From NCBI RefSeq assembly GCF_910591885.1, contig NC_063276.1:8990001-9054000 (forward strand): a stretch of DNA of 64,000 nucleotides, read 5' to 3'. Positions 61,039 through 64,000 of this stretch are shown piece by piece. This DNA is from Bombus terrestris. Taxonomy: Eukaryota > Arthropoda > Insecta > Hymenoptera > Apidae. Below the pieces are notes generated by a model. That model was not told the DNA's origin, did no database searches, and saw only the letters and a list, made by a program, of their open reading frames with translations. Position 1 is the first letter of the stretch; each line of letters starts with the position of its first letter. The position numbers were made by a program, and so were the translations under genes.

Positions 61039-62826
61039 GGCGGTTCCCTGAATTTTATGTTTGCGGAATGCCTATGATCCGTGCCCGGTAATGGGATTTC
61101 CCAGCGACACGGCGTGGAGCACGAACAGTCAAACGAGATTACGAGTAGATCGCGCGGCTAGATGTTCCGGAAGGTTAGAGGCCCGCTTCTAACGAGATAA
61201 ACAGGCACTAAGTGCAAGCCGCTTAGGTTACGGCGGACGCCTTTCTATGTGAAGACAGAGACAGACAGAGAGAGAGGGGGGGGGGACACCAGAGAGAGGC
61301 ATCCAGAAAGGGGCAGAAGGGGCAGATCAGAAACAGGGATCGCGTAGATTTGCACGCGCGAAACTCACGGCCGTGAAATCTACACGAGCGGAGATCGCGG
61401 TTCGACGTGGAACAGGTGAAAGCTGCCGCGTGTGGAGGAATCGTCTGGCTTGTATCTCGCGATTATGGCAATTTCGATGTGTCGTTTAACATCGTGCGAT
61501 TAGGGGAAGCGAAGTGGAAGTCGAGAAAGTGGCTGGAGAGGTGTAGCGATGCTTGAAGATTCGTATCGGTTACCTTTGTTTTCTTCCTTTGAGTTTATCG
61601 CGCTTTGTGTTGGAAATTAAATACAGTGGAATTGTGATTATCCCGATTAAGTAATTTCTTGATTCTTATTATACAAATTTTTTAGTAATTTTCAATATAT
61701 ATTTGTGAACTATATCAGTGTAGAAGAGGAAATTTCTTATTAAGATTTAAGGTGTTTTTATCGTGTAAAATTGAATTAGTACACCGTGAAGGAAGAAATA
61801 TTTCCAAAAATTCATTAATAGAACTTTTCCTTGCTATGTCTTATAATTTTTACAAAGATAGACGACCAAATTTACCAATAAATGTTTCTTGAAATTTGGT
61901 TAAAGGCATTTTTGGAGAATAGGAGATTTAATTTATTGGCATGAGATTTGATTAATGAAGAAGTTACTACAGATAATTTAACAAGTGGCACGTTTCTTAA
62001 CGAAGAGAGGGGATACAGGATATAAGGGAAAACGATCGCAGCTTCGAGTCGTTTGCTTCAGGTTGCAGAAATAAAGTATAATAATTGGATGATTAGAAGG
62101 AAGTGAGGACGCTAGAAAGCAGCTGTCAGCTAGAAGTGGCAGGTGAAGACTGCTAATGGATAGCTTGACCTCTTTATTTTCCATGAAATTATGGTCGAAG
62201 AATTTTGTGACGTTCGCGTTCTGCGAAGTGTCGGCGACATTCGTTTGAAATTAAACTAGGAAAGATTTAAAGACATGTATAAGTTGGTCTAAAGTTAATA
62301 CAATTTGTGAACTAAAAATATATATTAAAATATCCTACACAAGTCAAATAATTAATAAAAGAAACAATTAATACACACAGAAATCATACTATCAATAAAT
62401 CATAAGGTTTCATTTTCTTTTTCTCGAGAAGTGTTTAATTTTTCTATAAAAACTACTCCGGTAATTTAATACTAAAATTAGTGAACTTACTACAATGACG
62501 AATTTCAGATGTTTTACTTCTAGAATTATTTTATCGAGATAAGAACACGATTACATTATGTATATGCTTTTTTATTTTAATCACGTCACTTTGATATAAT
62601 AATTTATATACACATTTAGCTACATGTTAAATATTGACAATTCTAATGTTAAAAACGTATGTAATAGAAAAAGAACATAAAACAATGTCAAATACTCCGT
62701 ACAGATCTTTCATAAAAATATCACTCTTCAGTATGAAGCTTCGAACCAACTCTGATAAAAATTCTAACAACTCTTTGCACCCACTTTTCAAGATTCCGCC
62801 TGAAAATAAGCGATTCTATCCCTCAG
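61039..62826. other. CpG-rich island (to about 61560), then AT-rich spacer
   Basis: The island has a GA-rich run (about 61250-61275) leading into ten G (61276-61285). 61561-62826 is mostly AT-rich, with a mild rise in G+C at about 61990-62240. A plus-strand frame at 62634-62843 ends shortly after the exon candidate at 62827 begins. Its last 30 codons are mildly protein-like, but it is not called separately. Confidence 0.42.
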
Positions 62827-63184
62827 AGGAGATCACGTTTTGAAGTTCAGCCGATCGAAACTCGAGGACACCTTGGACCGGTTTGACTCGAGCCTGACTG
62901 ACGATCATAGAAATCTGGAGAGCATCCTGGCCACGAACGCGCGTCACGGACGCATCACCTTTGTCCCGGTGTTGCGTAATTTCGCCGGCAAGTTGGCGGA
63001 AGGAAGGAAGGAAGCGAACTCGAGGCGAAGTGCGGAACGAGATCCGCTCGCGTTGCCCCGCGCGATGAATACAGAAAGCCGTAGGGGTCTGCACTGTCGT
63101 GGAAACTCGCCGTGTCGCAACGTGCCTCTTACTCTCGTTGCTCATAAATGCGAAAGTTCGTGGTCCGCGAACACGCGTTATTAA
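62827..63184 (+). CDS. Candidate exon, unknown product
   Basis: TTCTATCCCTCAG, ending at 62826, is a plausible splice acceptor. The frame that follows (A-GGA-GAT-CAC) is open to 63184. It reads LKFSRSKLEDTLDRFDSSL, then DDHRNLESILATNARHGRIT and FVPVLRNFAGKLAEGRKEAN, with a GC-ending codon bias and alternating charged and hydrophobic residues typical of a soluble helical protein. After about codon 75 it becomes less convincing, so a donor probably lies before the stop. The minus strand is also open here but reads less naturally. No family is recognised. The island composition could mimic coding bias, so confidence is limited. Confidence 0.27.
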
Positions 63185-64000
63185 CGACAGCGTAGCTTCT
63201 TCCAGCTACGATCTTTGTTCGAATCGAAAGACAAATAGGGATGAATTTAATGAAATTAGAATGAGATTGGGTCTGAATGTATCGTATAAATATTTTGTAA
63301 TTTTTGTAAAAGTTAGTAAGCGATTAAAAGGAAAGTTACTATATAGTAATTAAAAGTTATTAAAAATTGTGTTTCGTAAACGTTTGGAGAACATCCTTAG
63401 AAGTTAAGTTCGCCGTACATATTTTTACTTTGGACTCTAGGTCCATGACTTTTCTCGTTAAGATGAATTTTCGATCGTAACGTTTTATCATTAGGATACT
63501 GATGTTTGTTTCTCATGGGTTTGTAAGAGACGACGACATGCTTTTAGCTTAGTAACGAATTTCGAATTAATAATTCATTGTTTCAAAAATTTTGTAGGAG
63601 AATTCTTAAAAGTTAGATCTACTATGTTCCTGCGCAAGTTTCTGTTAAGTTTCTGAAAAAAAATTCTCAAAACTTATTTTAACAAATGAAAGTTGAAGAA
63701 CAAAAATACTCGTATAATAATTCTCATACAATAGATGATACGCTAATTATAACGTTTAAATCGTATTTCTAATAATTGTTGTAATAACTACTCTAATAAA
63801 TTAATAATAAAATTCCGCAGTCATTCAAAGATCAACCCGTCTGGCATCAAAATGTCAATCTTCAATTCCAAAGCAGAATAGAACCGCCGCTTCTGAAGCG
63901 ACTGTAACTCAATTGAAAGTAGGTCTTTGCAATATTAATTTCAAGACAGCAGTTGTACAACACAAGTTCTATGGAACAAACGGGTAGAAGTTTAAAGATG
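63185..64000. other. AT-rich non-coding spacer
   Basis: The sequence is AT-rich to the window end. No gene, RNA or repeat is recognised. Confidence 0.5.

Noticed and set aside
1..64000. CRISPR arrays, bacterial operons, phage or integrated viral genes
   Set aside because: There are no regularly spaced identical repeats, no tightly packed ORFs and no recognisable viral or bacterial protein. The composition and elements are those of an insect nuclear genome.

Overview
The window reads as nuclear DNA of an insect, most probably a hymenopteran and perhaps a bee. The base composition is AT-rich overall, with many short CpG-rich islands embedded in it. It carries small non-autonomous mariner and Tc1-like elements inserted at TA, and it has no operon structure, ribosome binding sites or long bacterial-type ORFs. 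The species assignment is inference. No complete, confidently named gene is present. The stretch behaves like a large intergenic region or the inside of a very long intron.

Layout. Roughly 40 islands of 250-900 bp (for example 1.1-1.5, 5.1-6.2, 14.7-15.2, 16.0-17.0, 23.4-24.2, 33.7-34.5, 43.6-44.2, 47.9-48.3, 48.8-49.4 and 60.8-61.5 kb) alternate with AT-rich spacers. Many islands carry clustered TAAT-core homeodomain words and no convincing reading frame, so they are candidate cis-regulatory elements. The spacers hold microsatellites, a decayed ~33-bp minisatellite next to a run of 20 G (4.24-4.62 kb), and an AT repeat with 65-bp spacing (10.85-10.97 kb).

Mobile DNA. Three ~207-bp mariner-type elements (17351-17556, 51394-51601, 59484-59690) are present. 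Two of them are near-complete inverted repeats. Three members of a Tc1-like CAGTGGCTA family are present (1552-1740, 57086-57277, and a one-ended fragment from 12393). A further related repeat pair lies at ~1858-2103 and ~12500-12660.

The most interesting area is 19.1-22.3 kb on the minus strand. Several short reading frames there look like coding sequence. Two of them, 20476-20032 and 19737-19561, resemble each other at the protein level while their codons differ synonymously. This points to an unrecognised, possibly decayed, helical or coiled-coil protein gene. Other weaker exon candidates are at 62827-63184 and elsewhere. A diverged tandem duplication occupies about 60.04-61.04 kb. All coding calls here are tentative because they rest on reading by eye.
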